A stretch of 64,000 bases of DNA from Molanna angustata (GCA_963576475.1 OY754975.1:22756707-22820706); one strand, 5' to 3'; shown: positions 1-13,789, counted from the first letter of the stretch. The notes: generated from the letters alone by a model not told the origin. Translations and numbers: made by a program.

Positions 1-1224
1 ATCTTTTGTTGCAACAGTGAATAGATAAGATAAAACAATATTACAATATTAAACAATATTAAAACAATATTATATTTAAAAAAAAAAAAAAATTATTACT
101 TATTACTTATTTTAGTTAACACTGTTGGCATTGAATTGGTGAATTCTTCATAATAATTGTCAATTATGACGACATTGTTTAGTTTTCGGGTTATTCTGCG
201 GTGTGTCTTGAATGTTTGTGGAGACAGAAAAAACATAATAAAAAAAGAAATCTTAACATGTCAATCTTTCGATGTTTAAGATTCTAAACGAACCATGAAC
301 TCATATTCATCTCAAAGTGGAATAAGTGAATTAGCTTGTAAAACCACAATTCTTACTTGGCTCTGTAATTTGCTGTTCTCCTTGTATTCTGAAGAATCTC
401 ATTTTGCCTGCTTGCTGCAATTCTTTAGACCATTTTGCGAAGTATATAACATACCTGCACGGGCATGCATACATACAAGATTGACGTTCGACCCATCGAT
501 GTCTTCGAATTAAAAAAAAAAGTTTGCATGTAATGAACCTCATAGCATCGAACGAAGTTAATTTTGGCATAGTAACCCACAGTTTATTTATAATTGTTTT
601 CTTTCATCTCCTATTGATAGTTTATTTTAGTTTAATTGAGGGCATGTAGTTTCGTTCTTTGTTCGTTGACTTCTCCGGTAGTTAGTTGTCGAGACAAAAA
701 CTTGTGGCCTCCTCCTTCTAATTCTACATTGCTAGGCTGGTCCCATTCCGTGTTGGTAGGCCAACTTTTGTAATTAACTTGTTTCGTGTTGATATTGCTA
801 TGGTCTAAAAGCTGAGGTAATTTGTTGTTTGGTAATTGTCCTGCAATAACGGAATACGCGACATGGAAACTGTAACTAAAGCCATCAATCTATTATAATC
901 CTTTCCACTCGGCCTGACTCTGTTTCCATAACTCCGAGTTGTATTGTTCTCTGAAACTATATGTTGCCAAATTTATAATATCGTGGAGTCGTAAATTCCA
1001 CGATTCCAAATCCCTTGTTTTCAACACCACGCTTTCATTTGGTGCTTATGTAATATTTCTTTCTTAAATCCGTATTATTTTTCTTTTATTTCCAAAAATG
1101 TACTATGGAACTTATATTTGGACTGAATACATTTCGGGAAACTGCCGGTATTCCAAATATTAATGTTGCACGCACTAAAATAACCTTTAATTTATTTTAT
1201 GTACAAAGCGGTTTTCCATAAAGA
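1..1224. other. AT-rich stretch, no gene seen
   Basis: No coding region, RNA gene or recognisable repeat family is visible. An imperfect AACAATATT-type repeat runs from about 40 to 77, followed by a poly-A run. The short open frames here have no protein-like composition. Confidence 0.5.
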
Positions 1225-1725
1225 GGAACACCATAAAGCGATCTCTTTCAACAAATCACGTAATATCTTTGAATAACCTGGCACCACAATACATTCAAGA
1301 GCTGTGTCAGATAAAATACCTATCTGGGAGGCATCTCACACTCGGGTCTTCTGGATCACAGAGTAACAACTCTCTAAAGGAGTTGGACAGAGCCAATAAA
1401 GCGGAAACTAAAATCTAAATTTTAGTGAGAGTAGTCCTATAAAGTGGAATAGATTTCCTCCAGACGTCCGCAGTGTACAAAGCAAGTGCACTTTCTCTAA
1501 GTACTTACTTATTTTCTGAAAGTGTCCGGACAAACATATAAGGCCTTTCCTCTCCAAAACATTGCAGCAGCAATTGCCAGTTCATTTGACGGGTAATTTG
1601 TCTTCCTCGTTACATCCCTGTACCATGTTTCAGCAGACAAGAAGATGCTTATCATCTTGGACCTCCAACAAAGCGTCCTTGGAATGATCAAGAATGATTC
1701 AACGGCGCTATATAAATTATATATG
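1225..1725 (+). pseudogene. LINE reverse-transcriptase C-terminal relic (family F)
   Basis: The broken + frame reads a NNLAPQYIQELC segment, then SNNSLKELDRANKAE, and later KWNRFPPDVRSVQSK. These match in order the relic at 48945-49300, which reads DLAPQYIQELCQKK, SNNSLKELDRANKA and KWNKLLPGVRRAQNK. This layout is the non-catalytic C-terminus of non-LTR retrotransposon pol proteins, just before the 3' UTR. The catalytic FADD domain is absent, so this is a 5'-truncated and mutated copy. It ends in a GGCGCTATATAAAT tail near 1710 that recurs near 35170 and 48955. The exact clade (CR1/Jockey-like) is inferred. Confidence 0.6.
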
Positions 1726-2959
1726 TATTATAGTTATTACTATAGCATTAGCCCCAAATAGCATTCATTTGATAAAAAAAAATAACAATGAAAAAAATAT
1801 TTCACAAAAAAATAAACTAATTTCAGCAACTAATATGAGAGAAACAAGAGAATCGGAGGATTTATATCGATTAGGAATTATTTGATAATTTTGTTTCTTC
1901 TTTAATGTTTTTATAGATGAGAGGTTTTGGGGGACCAATAAACTTATCTTCTCACAAAATCGAATTGAAATTACAGTGGAAAAATCATGACCCACCAAGA
2001 AGAAAACCATAATTTAAATATTCAAAAATAAAAATCTTTCTGTGTCACTATTGTCGACATAAGCGTTGTTCTTTAATGGAATTGAAAAAATGTACGTTAA
2101 TGAACTGTAGAACAGAGTTTTCAGGGACTGTCTGCGTCGCTATATAATATAACCACTTCACCAGCAGCCAGCGATAGTTGAACATGCGATTCAAAATAAA
2201 AAGCACTCAGGGGCTAGGATTCCATGGCAATGAAATTGAAAAAAAAATCAAATTTCCTTCATTGACAAATTTTTAATGTTGCAAAATGTTGTATTCTGAA
2301 AATATATTTTATGGAAATAGAATAATTGCATTTTTTTATTGTTTTATGAAAATCTCCCAGAAGGTTCATAATATTAGCAGTAGATTCTTGGCAAGGGGAG
2401 ACGTCACTTTAATTTAATCTCTTCCTCCCCTGGCTGGTCTTCTCGCTTGTTTTGTCTCCGTCCTCTTCCCTGGCCTCTTTTTGTCCTCTCTCGGCGTCTT
2501 TTTGCCAGCGTGACAAGTGAGCCAGCTACGCTTATTGATTAATCTGCTTGCATTTGTTTCTTTTCTCCTTTTACAATGTGCTCGACTATAGGAATCTTTG
2601 TCTTCTATTTTATACCTACTTTATAAATTCGATATTTTCTCCGATTGCTTTTGTGAATTCAGCTCGATACTTCTTAGGAAAGTGTTTTTATCTTATTCTA
2701 TAAATTGATAAAAGCAATCTACGTATATAAAATGCGTAATAAAAACATTTATAACATTCCATTTGGTAATTAGACTATCGTAATTTTCAGCCTTATTTAC
2801 ATCATATACCCAATGGGTATCATGCAGAGAGTGTCGGTTTGGAGTAAGAATTTTGTGTCCTCTGTACAGCTTCTATAGTAAGTTGTATTGATGTGATATG
2901 CTTTAAATATATAAACCCAGAGCTTATTGGAGTTAATTTTTTTTTTTTCACTAAAAATT
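1726..2959. other. Unannotated; pyrimidine-rich block 2395-2560
   Basis: No gene is visible. Positions 2395-2560 are clearly richer in C and T than the surroundings (CTTCCTCCCC, TCCGTCCTCTTCCC) and do not match other repeats in the window. A regulatory or conserved non-coding role is possible but unsupported. Confidence 0.35.
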
Positions 2960-3070
2960 GTAAACTGCTAGCCCAAGAACATGATTTCCTAGTTGGGCAG
3001 CAGTAATATATTTGTTGTTGTTATTGTGAATATGGTGTGATAAAAACAAACAAATAAATAAATAAGTATA
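2960..3070 (+). repeat. Retroelement-like 3' tail with hairpin
   Basis: CTGCTAGCCCAA at about 2966 pairs with TTGGGCAGCAG at about 2993, giving a stem-loop. An (AAATA)n run follows, ending near 3068. A stem-loop followed by a short tandem A-rich tail is typical of LINE and SINE 3' ends. No coding part is attached. Confidence 0.4.
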
Positions 3071-6000
3071 TATAATTGAGGTCCATATTAATGCATTCAA
3101 GAATTGTCAATGTTTGAAGAAATATTGTGTCTTTTGTATTATCCAAATTAATGTACATTGTAACATGAGAGTTAATGTTAACCATAATCCGTTAAATCAC
3201 ATATAAATAATAAATAATTGACAAACGTGCATCATGTATTGTACTAACTACGACAGCTTGTATAAAAAATATAAACCATGGTATCATCTTCATTTTGTGC
3301 TATGTCAGATTCCTCCAACGTCAGCTATTACATGGGTGTAAGCCTATCTATCCCGCGACATTTCGGAGAGCTGCCCTATATGACATGGTTACATGAGAAA
3401 TAATACAGGAGTAAACCGCGGATGACACGATGCATGGATTTTAAATTGGATGTAATCGGGAAATCTTTGCCCACCTTTGCAAAAGGCGTGATGTCATATA
3501 TATTTATGAGACATAAATAAAGATCTTTATATCAATCGGTGTTACATGCTAAGATGACGTTCATGATTCATCTTTTAATGATCTCCTTGGTTCATCTCAA
3601 TGGTATGGTGGGAGATAGGATTATCGTGATGGGAGTTATGGAGGTGGTCACAGTCACAGACCGCTGAAGAAGTTTTATTGGATACTTTCATCAGACATTG
3701 GAAGGAACGCTCATATAAATAGGGTTTTATTTCTTTCTTATGGCTGCTACCGAAATCCCTAAACTGTGGGATTGAAAACCGATGGTTTGCTCAAAAAGTG
3801 GTATAATAAATTTGTCTAGGTAAACTAATCCTATACCTAATTTATGTATCAAAGCAAATAATTACTTGTTTGATAACTGATAAAAATAATCTTTAACCTA
3901 ATACCTATACTGAACAAAATATCACTCGTCTGCCAACTGATTCTATTGTGTTTCCAAAAGCAAGCTCGTCTATTAGATTTGCGTAACTAGTTTGAATCAT
4001 CTGACACCAATAGCAGTTACATAAAATATCTTCTTCCAAGATATCTATAATCTGTTTTATAGGAATTAAATCCTGGTCTAAGGACGAGAAAGTGCAAGTC
4101 TCTCTCAATCTCTTTGTTGATCTTCCTAGCGGTCGCTGACCCTATGGTATTTCTCACATTGAGGAGTGAAACATAAAAGAACTCGAACGAGAAATTTACT
4201 TCATAAATTTGAATCAACGTTTTATTAAGATACCAGAGTACCGGTCAGAATTGGCGAGTCACATGGGCTTGTGATCTAAGCGTATGCGGGCTTAAGGTGC
4301 CCCTTTATAACTTGAGTCACGCTCACCACTCACCCACCAACCTGTGACACTCTACTCCCGTGCGCAACCAATAGGATGCGGACAATGCTGCTGTTGACAC
4401 TCTATACAGAAGTTCTTTTATTTTACCTCTAGGGAAACCTATGTAGGTGATGTAGGTCCTTAAAGTAGAAGTAAAAAGATTTTGCGTGCTGGCCTCTCGC
4501 CCCTACATTTACAGCATTCATATTTTAGCTAAAACCATTTGAAACTGTTATAACTACCAGTTTCTTATTTAGCTTGTATTGGTGGTCTTTTAGAATATTT
4601 GTGTCCCATGGAACAGTTAGCTCCACATAAATAACTCTTTTCAATGAAAGAGAGCATATTGTCAAGCCAGGCCTATGTTACTTGAGATTTTTAATTTTTT
4701 AATGAGATCATTAATTCGTTAATATGTTAACGTAAAAAGGCATATCGTCTAAGCTTAGTATATATTTTGGTGTATAGTGATTTAAAAATAAGCCATGGTC
4801 GCTGATTGATTATTTATGGGTTGTTTTACGTAGTTTATTATGCCTATGACACTTGGACGTAATCTACGAGTAGGATCGGGCAACTCACACTAAAAAATAG
4901 ATTGCTGTAAGCACCTTTGTTGTTCCTCCGAATTCCAAGTTATCCAGAGTAGGAACCAACTCATCGTTGAGGATTTGAAATTCTGACGCCTTGAGAGTAA
5001 TTTGCCAGAGAATTATTTTCTCCTACAGTATTTTTGGATGCATTGTAGTGCTAATTGTCCATAGTAATAAATAAATAAATAAATAAATAGTATCGAATAT
5101 TTTAACGGAGGATCGAGTTTTATTCAAATTAAAACTCATTCGAGTTTCTTCTGTTAACTGATATTATGTTCGCCTTCCCTGGTCGCGGGTCTCATACGAA
5201 AAATGAGGTGTTTTAGTTATTACGGTCATAAAGGCTGTATCCTTAGATGAAGATCAATATTGTTTATTTTGTACTTAATCTAACTACAACTCCCTATAAT
5301 ACATATACAGAGGCTTGCCAGGTTATTGGAATCATTGAAAGATGATTAATACAGATATTTGAGAAACATATAGGTATATATCTATATGCATATGTATGTA
5401 TAAATGTGTACGTATATGAATGTGTACATTTTCATTGTTTATCTTTTAAATAAATTGAATTTAAATTTTATTTTTTTAATTGTTTTTTTGTTCTTTTTTT
5501 GTTTTGATGGATTGTAAATCCTATCGCTTGATGTAATAATATCTTGGTGGAAAATTCATAAGAACACGAATTTAAATTGTCTGTCTTAAAACATGAATTA
5601 TTCCTAGTTAGAGAAATAGTTAAAGTGATGGAATGATGCCAACCAGGGAGCACCCATATTTTTTGTTTTATTATATTTTTTGTTTGTTATTATATAAATA
5701 CTGAGTAGTCTCTGTGGTGTATTGTTTTTGTAAGTTTTCTTTTCTTATGTTAAATAAATGTATTATCATAATAATGCAGCAAACTTAGTTATTTTTCTCA
5801 AGTGATAAAGGTAGGTATATTTATTGATATCAATACTGGTTTTTGACATTTTTTGGCATTTGGTAACAATTGGACATTTCAGGGTGATTTTTACGAAAAA
5901 AATCCAAGAGTGAATTCGTTTTGAAACATGTAAAACAAGATGAACGTTTCTCTATCCGTAGGTATTATATACTCTTTGTATCAAGCTATAATATACCTAA

Positions 6001-6098
6001 TTTACTTGAAACTGACTTCAAAACAAAAAATAACTATGAATTTTTCGTAAAACTCGCGTTGAATAAAGAATAATAAAATAATTACAGTTAAATCAGAG
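3071..6098. other. Unannotated AT-rich stretch
   Basis: No gene, RNA or repeat family is recognised. An (AAAT)n microsatellite lies near 5068-5090. A less AT-rich block at 4240-4400 contains a CCAAT-like ACCAATAGG but nothing else that would make a promoter. Confidence 0.4.
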
Positions 6099-6308
6099 CT
6101 GGGGGGCATGTCTGGTTCAATCGGCCAAATCAAAACCCTCGTGATTACCCATATCATGGATATAATTACAATATGGAGTTCTACAATATCTTTAGATGTC
6201 ATAGAACTGCATACGATAATTAAATCCATGATATGGGTAATCACTGAGGTTTTGATTTCGCCGGTCGAACCAGACTTTTTCGCCGGTCGAACCAGACTTG
6301 CCCCCCAG
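6099..6308. mobile_element. Palindromic MITE, family A copy 1
   Basis: A 210-bp near-palindrome. The left end CTGGGGGGCATGTCTGG pairs with the right end CCAGACTTGCCCCCCAG. Inner arms pair across a short loop (TACCCATATCATGGAT with ATCCATGATATGGGTA). A second copy lies at 20975-21158. Near the right end a short block (TTTCGCCGGTCGAACCAGAC) is duplicated in tandem. There is no transposase, so it would need one in trans. The open frames on both strands are a by-product of the palindrome. Confidence 0.8.
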
Positions 6309-7888
<1,580 letters not shown>

Positions 7889-7912
7889 TTGTGTACACAG
7901 ACACTTTAAAAT

Positions 7913-8535
7913 ACTAGTTGCATGTAACACATGAGATCTGTCAACTGTCGACTTTCGATGGCGATAGTAGGTTGAAGAATACCTACCAAACTATAAGCAT
8001 TTAAACACAAATTAATAAATATTTAAAGATATTTTGTTTTCTATATAAAACATGTAGGTACATAATTATGTATGTCAGGATAGGATAGTAAGGAGGTCAG
8101 TCTTTTTTCTTACCCAGAATATGAAAACAGCCTGTATGCATGTTGGAGATTAAGTAGGTATCAAACTATTGAATGAGATATTATGTAGTGTATACTGTCT
8201 TACAAATTGTATGAAACGATGTCGTCACTAAATTCAATTTTTATAAAAATTGTTAAAAAAAGTTCGAGATGTATGTACTTCTACAGCTACAGTGTTCACT
8301 TTTTTTATAGAATATTAAATTAAAATCTAGTTGGGGTGTTTCGGCTTTTTTCGACATTTTAAAAACTTTGGAAATACAGACAGTTAAACACATATATTTA
8401 TCATTATATGAGATTTTTTTATTTGTCTATATTTTTACCAGTTTTCAGCGTTCTAGCTTTTATGGTTTTGGAGATATATGAAAAAATAAAGTAAAATTAC
8501 AAAAGTTAATAACCCCTGATTGAAACAATATTCAA
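7913..8535 (+). mobile_element. Repeat family B, copy 1 (3' truncated)
   Basis: Starts with ACTAGTTGCATGTAACACAT and carries the family landmarks in order: GGAGGTCAGTC, CCCAGAATATGAAAACAG, ACAAATTGTATGAA, TCGTCACTAAATTCAATTTT, CTAGTTGGGGTGTTTCGGCT and TAACCCCTGATTGAAAC. It is cut off near 8535, where a LINE 3' end begins. Other copies lie at 9118, 14690, 25720 and 29225 (reverse). It is non-coding. Class uncertain: the reverse-strand terminus CATGTGTTACATG hairpin plus CTAG-T is Helitron-like. Confidence 0.7.
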
Positions 8536-8700
8536 AATTTTGATGGATGGACAGCATCGATGTGGATGCATTCGCAGCAGATATTAGAAATTGGAGAATG
8601 AACTCAACGGATAGACGGGAATGGAGGAGACTCCGGGATTCAGCCAAGGCCCATCCAGGGCCGTCGAGCTTATGATGATGAATTAGAATTAGTTCTCAAT
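8536..8700 (+). pseudogene. RTE-type LINE C-terminal fragment
   Basis: One + frame reads DSIDVDAFAADIRNWRMN, then STDRREWRRLRDSAKAHP and a stop near 8675. This is the end of RTE-like endonuclease/reverse-transcriptase proteins (the D-R-x-x-W-R box close to the stop). A short ATGATGATGAA tail follows, matching the short tandem tails of RTE elements. Everything upstream of the last 45 or so codons is missing. Confidence 0.6.
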
Positions 8701-9117
8701 GGTATAACGTAGTCGGACAACTCAATTTTTACTACAATTCCTCTGTGAAAAATTTAACAATATACCTATTAGTTGATTAGTTAAAAATATGATATAAGTG
8801 AGCTATTGTAAGTCATCTGTCGGTGAACGGCGAAACTATTTTTGTTAAATGATCGTATTTTAAGTAATATTAGAAATAAACGTTACTAATGTTTGTATGT
8901 CACGCTAGCTGTCGTACCTTCGGACTGTGTAGATAACAACAAATTAATAGATACCTACCTACCTACATTCTATATACACATGCATACTATGTAGGTACCT
9001 ACCTGTATAATATTATAGTTGCCTATATTAGCGTCTGATAAACTGTAATTTAATACATGCCATGCGTACCATCATACCGTGCCCTCTTGGTTTTCGCAAA
9101 CCAAACATTAATAATAA
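8701..9117. other. Unannotated; ACCTACCTAC-type short repeats
   Basis: No gene is visible. Short TACCTACCTACCTAC and GTAGGTACCTACC strings at about 8955-9005 are of a kind common in lepidopteran genomes. Confidence 0.35.
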
Positions 9118-10000
9118 CTAGTTGCATGTAACACATGAGATCCAACTGTCGATAGCGATAGTATGTATAGTTGAAGAATAAGTACCAAACTATAAACCCA
9201 TAAATACAAATTATATAATATTTTAAGATATTTGGTTTTCTATACAACACATGTATCTAGGTATGTATGTCAATATAGGATAGTATGGAGGTCAGTCCTT
9301 TGATCCTACCCAGAATATGAAAACAGCGTGATGGTATGTATGTATGTTTGGAGATTAGTATCAAACTATTAAGTCTTCTTAGATATTGTGTATAGGCGAC
9401 TGCCATACAAATTGTATGAAGCAATGTCGTCACTAAATTCAATTTTTATAAAAATTGTTAAAAAAGGATTGAGATGTGCTAATACAATGCTGATATTTTT
9501 TATAGAAAATTAAATTATCTAGTTGGGGTGTTTCGGCTTTTTTATATTTTTAAAAACTTTGGAAATATAGACACTTAAACACAAATTTATCATAAAAAAT
9601 ATATATTTTTCTTAATAAAAAAATGTTTGAGAAACTCTGGAATTTTTTTGAAAAAACAAATATGAAATTTAAAATTTTGTATTTTCATACCAATTTTCAG
9701 CGTTCTATTTTTTATGGTTTCTGAGATATATGGAAAAATAAAGTAAAAATTCAAAAGTTGATAACCCCTGACTGAAACAAAAATTCACAATTCTGAGTAT
9801 AAAAGTTTTGCAGGCCTATAACTATTTCTACTTTCTGAAATTTTAGGCTTTGTGAATCCAGCGGATCAAAATTTATAAGGGGGGGTGGGGACAGACACAC
9901 ACACAAACAGACACACAAAACTCACATAAAATGTTCTACTCCGAATTCTGAGTAAATCCATGAATGGGAACATATATGCTGCGAGGCCTCTAGTTGGTGT
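9118..10000 (+). mobile_element. Repeat family B, copy 2 (most complete)
   Basis: This copy has both ends, from ACTAGTTGCATGTAACACAT to GCTGCGAGGCCTCTAGTTGG, about 880 bp. It has no insertion, so it is the reference for the family. Internal landmarks after those listed for copy 1 are TTTTCAGCGTTCTA, GCGGATCAAAATTTATAAGG, a (CA)-rich stretch near 9895-9920, and TACTCCGAATTCTGAGTAAA. No open frame of note. Probably non-autonomous. Confidence 0.75.
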
Positions 10001-10654
10001 TATTAGCATGCAAAAAGTCCACTACGCCATACAAAATGTTCCTTCGTACATGCATCTTGGCTTAATAATGTCGATTCATTCAGAGAATTGAAATCTATAG
10101 ATTAAAATTTTGCGAATATGTCCATTTCCTTACGTTTCTAAAACAGTTTAAAAATAAACATTTTATTTGTTATATTTTTTGAATTTCTTATATCTACTTT
10201 AACATACAAAATATTGGTTGTTAACTTCTGTAATATATTGATGTTGCGCCTTTCAACAGGCAATCTTTATAGCATTTTACGAGATTGCACGAACAGGAGA
10301 TCGGCATTCTTCGGGAGTTGGGAGATTGATATAAAGGAATGTCTGGGGTAAGGCCGGGGATGGATTGATCGGGTATTGATCGATTATATAGTGCTCTCAC
10401 GTTGTGGTTCATTTATATACTAATATTTTACTTCACTCTTATAATATCTAGTTACTGTATTTATCAATGAACTGTGTGAATAGTAAACGCGTGTGTTTAT
10501 TCAACAATATATGTTATCAAAAGTAGCATATGTCAAAACTTCAGAATACTGACTTTTGTATTTACTTCCGATGGCTGAACAACTCCGATAGATGTTTTTT
10601 TGAACAATGGATTTCCAAGCATTCATAAGTTGAAAAAATATGTTCTCCCTATTA
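10001..10654. other. Unannotated AT-rich stretch
   Basis: No supported feature. A small open frame on the - strand here lacks protein-like composition. Confidence 0.4.
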
Positions 10655-10902
10655 ATTTATCGTTATGAATCGAAATGATAAGGTTACGTACGTTCAGTGT
10701 TTTTAGACCATTATTTGATTAGTTGAAATAAGGTTATAAAATACTTTCCTTATTTTATTTATCGTTATGGATTGTAATGATAAGGTTACGTACATTCATT
10801 GTTTTTATACCATTATTTGATAAGCTCATAAAGGTTAAAAAAATGCCTTCATTATTTTATTTATGGTTATGAATCGTAATGATGAGGTTACGTACGTTCA
10901 AT
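10655..10902 (+). repeat. Tandem repeat, about 104-bp unit, 3 units
   Basis: Three successive units share TTATCGTTATGAATCG, AATGATAAGGTTACGTACG and TTTTTAGACCATTATTTGAT, starting near 10655, 10759 and 10862. The third unit runs into the next array. Not similar to other repeats in the window. Confidence 0.75.
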
Positions 10903-11190
10903 GTTTTTAGATCTTTATTTGATTAGAAAAAAAAAACTTTATCGATATTTCACTTTGATTTTATGCACTCTTTAAACGAATAAAAGATTTATCTCTCCAC
11001 AACACATAGTTATGGAGTAATTAAAAAAAAATATTGTAAAAGAGGATGTTTTTAGATCATTATTTGATTAGAAAAAAACTTTATCAGTCATTCACTTTGA
11101 TTTTATGCACTCTGTTAACTTATAAAATATCTATTTCTCCACAACACATAGTTATGGAGTAATTTAAAAAAAATGTTGCAAAAGAGGATA
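10903..11190 (+). repeat. Tandem repeat, about 145-bp unit, 2 units
   Basis: Two units begin at about 10903 and 11048 with GTTTTTAGATC. They share TTCACTTTGATTTTATGCAC, CCACAACACATAGTTATGG and AAAAGAGGAT. The GTTTTTAGATC start also belongs to the unit of the preceding array, so the second array seems to have arisen from its edge. Confidence 0.75.
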
Positions 11191-12112
11191 TTTTTTTATG
11201 AGAATTTCTGCTGAATTGTGTGACGAACATTCACTAGAGAATCGAAACACACTGTTATACATACATATTTGAGGAATTTTATTTGCAATTGGGGTGCTTA
11301 GGTTTATATGGTCCTTAAATATTAAAATGTAACAAATATTTTATATAGTTATGTATGATATTTTGTCATTGGTATGTATATAGAGCGGCCCGTCGAACAA
11401 CAAATTTAATAATATCATTGTATTTCTATTTGCCAAGCAATTACGTTGTTGTTTATTCTGTTATGTTTGGGTTCGGTTTTAGCAATATTATGTATGATAC
11501 AGGGGTTTTCATTTCATTACTTTTTAGGTTCTTGTGGATACAGGTCGATCGTATTGATCACGATCCTGTTGCGATAGCCACTTTTACTACCGCTTGTACG
11601 GATAACAACACTGATTCTCAAACTGTGACTATTATAATTATACTTTTTATCACTATGATATTTCACAGCATGGATGCCCCAAAACATTCAAATAAGTAAA
11701 TTTAATATATTATTTAAGGGAAAAAATAATTTCAATGCTTTGAATATTGACATATTAAATACTGGGTTTTCGAAAGGAAAAGAAATATGAAGGAAAATTT
11801 AAGGTGAAAATGGGCGATGATGAAAATTAACTGTTCTTATTGTCTTCATCACAGCATGGAATTGAATAAAATGACAATAAATTGTAAATAATTATGACAC
11901 CTTACATGCACTATGAGGAAATATTGAGTAATTTTTCAGCCCAGTACAGACTATCCTTTACTGGGAATATTAATGTTGCTCATGCGGCGGGCGATAAATG
12001 TAAAATTATGATAACTAGCTACATTTTAGAGGTTACCCAATTCTGCTTATTTTGATAAGAAATTCGTGATCAAATCTCACTATTAGACCAATAAAACAAT
12101 ATTTATACTCTT
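11191..12112. other. Unannotated stretch
   Basis: It holds an open frame of 114 codons (11355-11699, +) with no recognisable domain and hydrophobic, low-complexity composition. I do not call it a gene. Nothing else is seen. Confidence 0.35.
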
Positions 12113-12700
12113 CTTCTTCTGGTGCCCTGTCAGGAACGCCGACGTTGGCGATCACTCTGGCTATACCCTCTATGTCCTGTGCTGCCAGGAATATCTGCTC
12201 CACAGTTCTGAAGCCCGTCCATTCCCTGATATTATGCAGATAGGACGTCTGTCTTCTATCAGTCCTTCGGCGACCTTCTATCTTGCCCTTGAGTATTTAT
12301 TAAATCGTGTGGTAATTTTCTCCCCTCATTATGTGTACTAGATATGCGATCTTGCGGACCTTTATTGTAGACAGGAGTTGTCTGGTTGTTTTGGCTCGAC
12401 TTAAGACTTCTGAGTTTGTAACTAGAAATGTCCAAGGGATTTTGAGAATTCTGCGATGCAACCATATCTCAAATGCTTCCAATCGTTTCATGTTGTAAAC
12501 CTTAAGTGTCCAAGTTTCACAGCCATATAGTAAGACAGACCACACGTAACGTTTCATCATCCTCTGTCTTAGGTCCTAATTGAGCTTTTCGTTGCAGAAG
12601 AGGGATCTCATTTTATTAAAGGCAGTTCTTGCTAGCTTAATTTTGCACCTGAACTCCATATCCGGGTCAAGGGTCTCCTGCCCGGATATGGAGTTCATGG
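12113..12700 (-). pseudogene. RTE-type LINE, C-terminal end
   Basis: The - strand reads MEFRCKIKLARTAFNKMRSL, then RYVWSVLLYGCETWTL, then RLEAFEIWLHRRILKIPW. A shifted frame continues with TSYLHNIREWTGFRTVEQ and IARVIANVGV before the stop near 12113. This is the classic end of RTE-like endonuclease-reverse transcriptases: the VLLYGCETW box, the R+L-IPW box and the terminal IANV motif. The catalytic domain is missing, and there is a stop after NEKLN and at least one frameshift. Its 5' edge coincides with a perfect inverted repeat at 12651-12696. Confidence 0.75.
12651..12696. repeat. Perfect 16-bp inverted repeat at a LINE 5' edge
   Basis: GAACTCCATATCCGGG (12651-12666) and its exact reverse complement (12681-12696) flank a 14-base spacer. 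The left arm is LINE sequence and the right arm is the same sequence inverted at the truncation point, as if reverse transcription had switched strand. Confidence 0.8.
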
Positions 12701-13558
12701 AGTCCATTTAATTGCAAGGAAGAACCAGGGTATTCACGTCGACTAAATGTCATCCACTGTTTGATAAACATTGTAAATGGCAGTCAATGGTATCGATAAG
12801 AAATGCAGTGCAAGCTCTAGGTATTGAGTAGGTATGGGAACAAAATTTAAAGCAGTGCTGGAATTGGTCTAGCTTATTATAGGAACTACCTAGCGTTCTT
12901 CTAAAAAAGATACTCAAAAGGAAATGTGAAACGAAAATTTGTTCTGTCCAAATAATATCAAGGTTTAGTCTTCCATTACCTACTACATATATGTCGGTGT
13001 CAAAACAAAGATTTTTATATTCATTTGTGTAAATGACTAAGTATTATATTATGTAAATATTTTATTCAGAACCTCAAGGCAATATTTGATTTTATGTTTT
13101 GACCTAATTGGTGAAGTCGAATCGGTAGATAGGATGTGGTTGGTTTATTTCTGGTCGTTTTCCTCCTATTCAAAGGAAAATCCTCCTCTTTAGTGCTATT
13201 TTTCCTGCTTTTTATAATTTCCATCTGGCAATCCTACCCTTATTACATTCATACCATTATGGTTTTCCTACAATGTGCAATAACCAGCGACATGTGTGCT
13301 AGTGTGTATTGCTTTTAAAATGAAGCATGACACAAGCCTGTATCCCACACACCGTTCTCGTCTTACCTATAGTTGTTGAACTATGTGAGATGTTATTTTG
13401 CCTCTTGTATTTTCGATTTCCAGGCTCTTATGGGACACCCGAAATTATGTAAACGGAAAAAAGTGTACGCACTTTTCTAAACCGGTAACTAGCGGCTTTT
13501 TCCCACATATCATAGTGTTTCCCCACAGTATTGCCAAGTCTATGTAACCTTGGAATAG
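12701..13558. other. Unannotated stretch
   Basis: No gene or repeat family is recognised. A 60-codon hydrophobic open frame (13136-13318, +) is not supported by anything else. Confidence 0.35.
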
Positions 13559-13780
13559 GGATAGCCTAGTCTTCACACCATTTTTTTTAACATAACCTAT
13601 AAAAGTTTGGTAAAAATACCAATTTAGTCATTTTTTTAAATATTTGAGTTACTTTTTTAATATATAATGCAACTGGCTCACGCCAGTCGCAATTATAACT
13701 ACAAACAAACCTAGCCAACCTATTTTTACCAAACTTTTGTAGGTTATGTTTTTAAACATGGTGTGAAGACTAGGCTATCC
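13559..13780. mobile_element. Mutator-like MITE with 9-bp target duplication
   Basis: A 222-bp element with terminal inverted repeats of about 60 bp. The outer GGATAGCCTAGTCTTCACAC is exactly matched by the reverse complement of the right end. The direct repeat TTGGAATAG lies just outside at 13550-13558 and 13781-13789. Nine-base target duplications and long terminal repeats fit Mutator-like elements. The direct match extends by a few bases on each side, so a longer duplication cannot be excluded. Non-coding. Confidence 0.85.
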
Positions 13781-13789
13781 TTGGAATAG

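Noticed and set aside
11355..11699. 114-codon open frame, +
   Set aside because: No domain, no upstream or downstream gene signals, and hydrophobic AT-driven composition.
13136..13318. 60-codon hydrophobic frame, +
   Set aside because: Short, no family resemblance, no expression signals. Hydrophobic stretches are expected from T-rich DNA.
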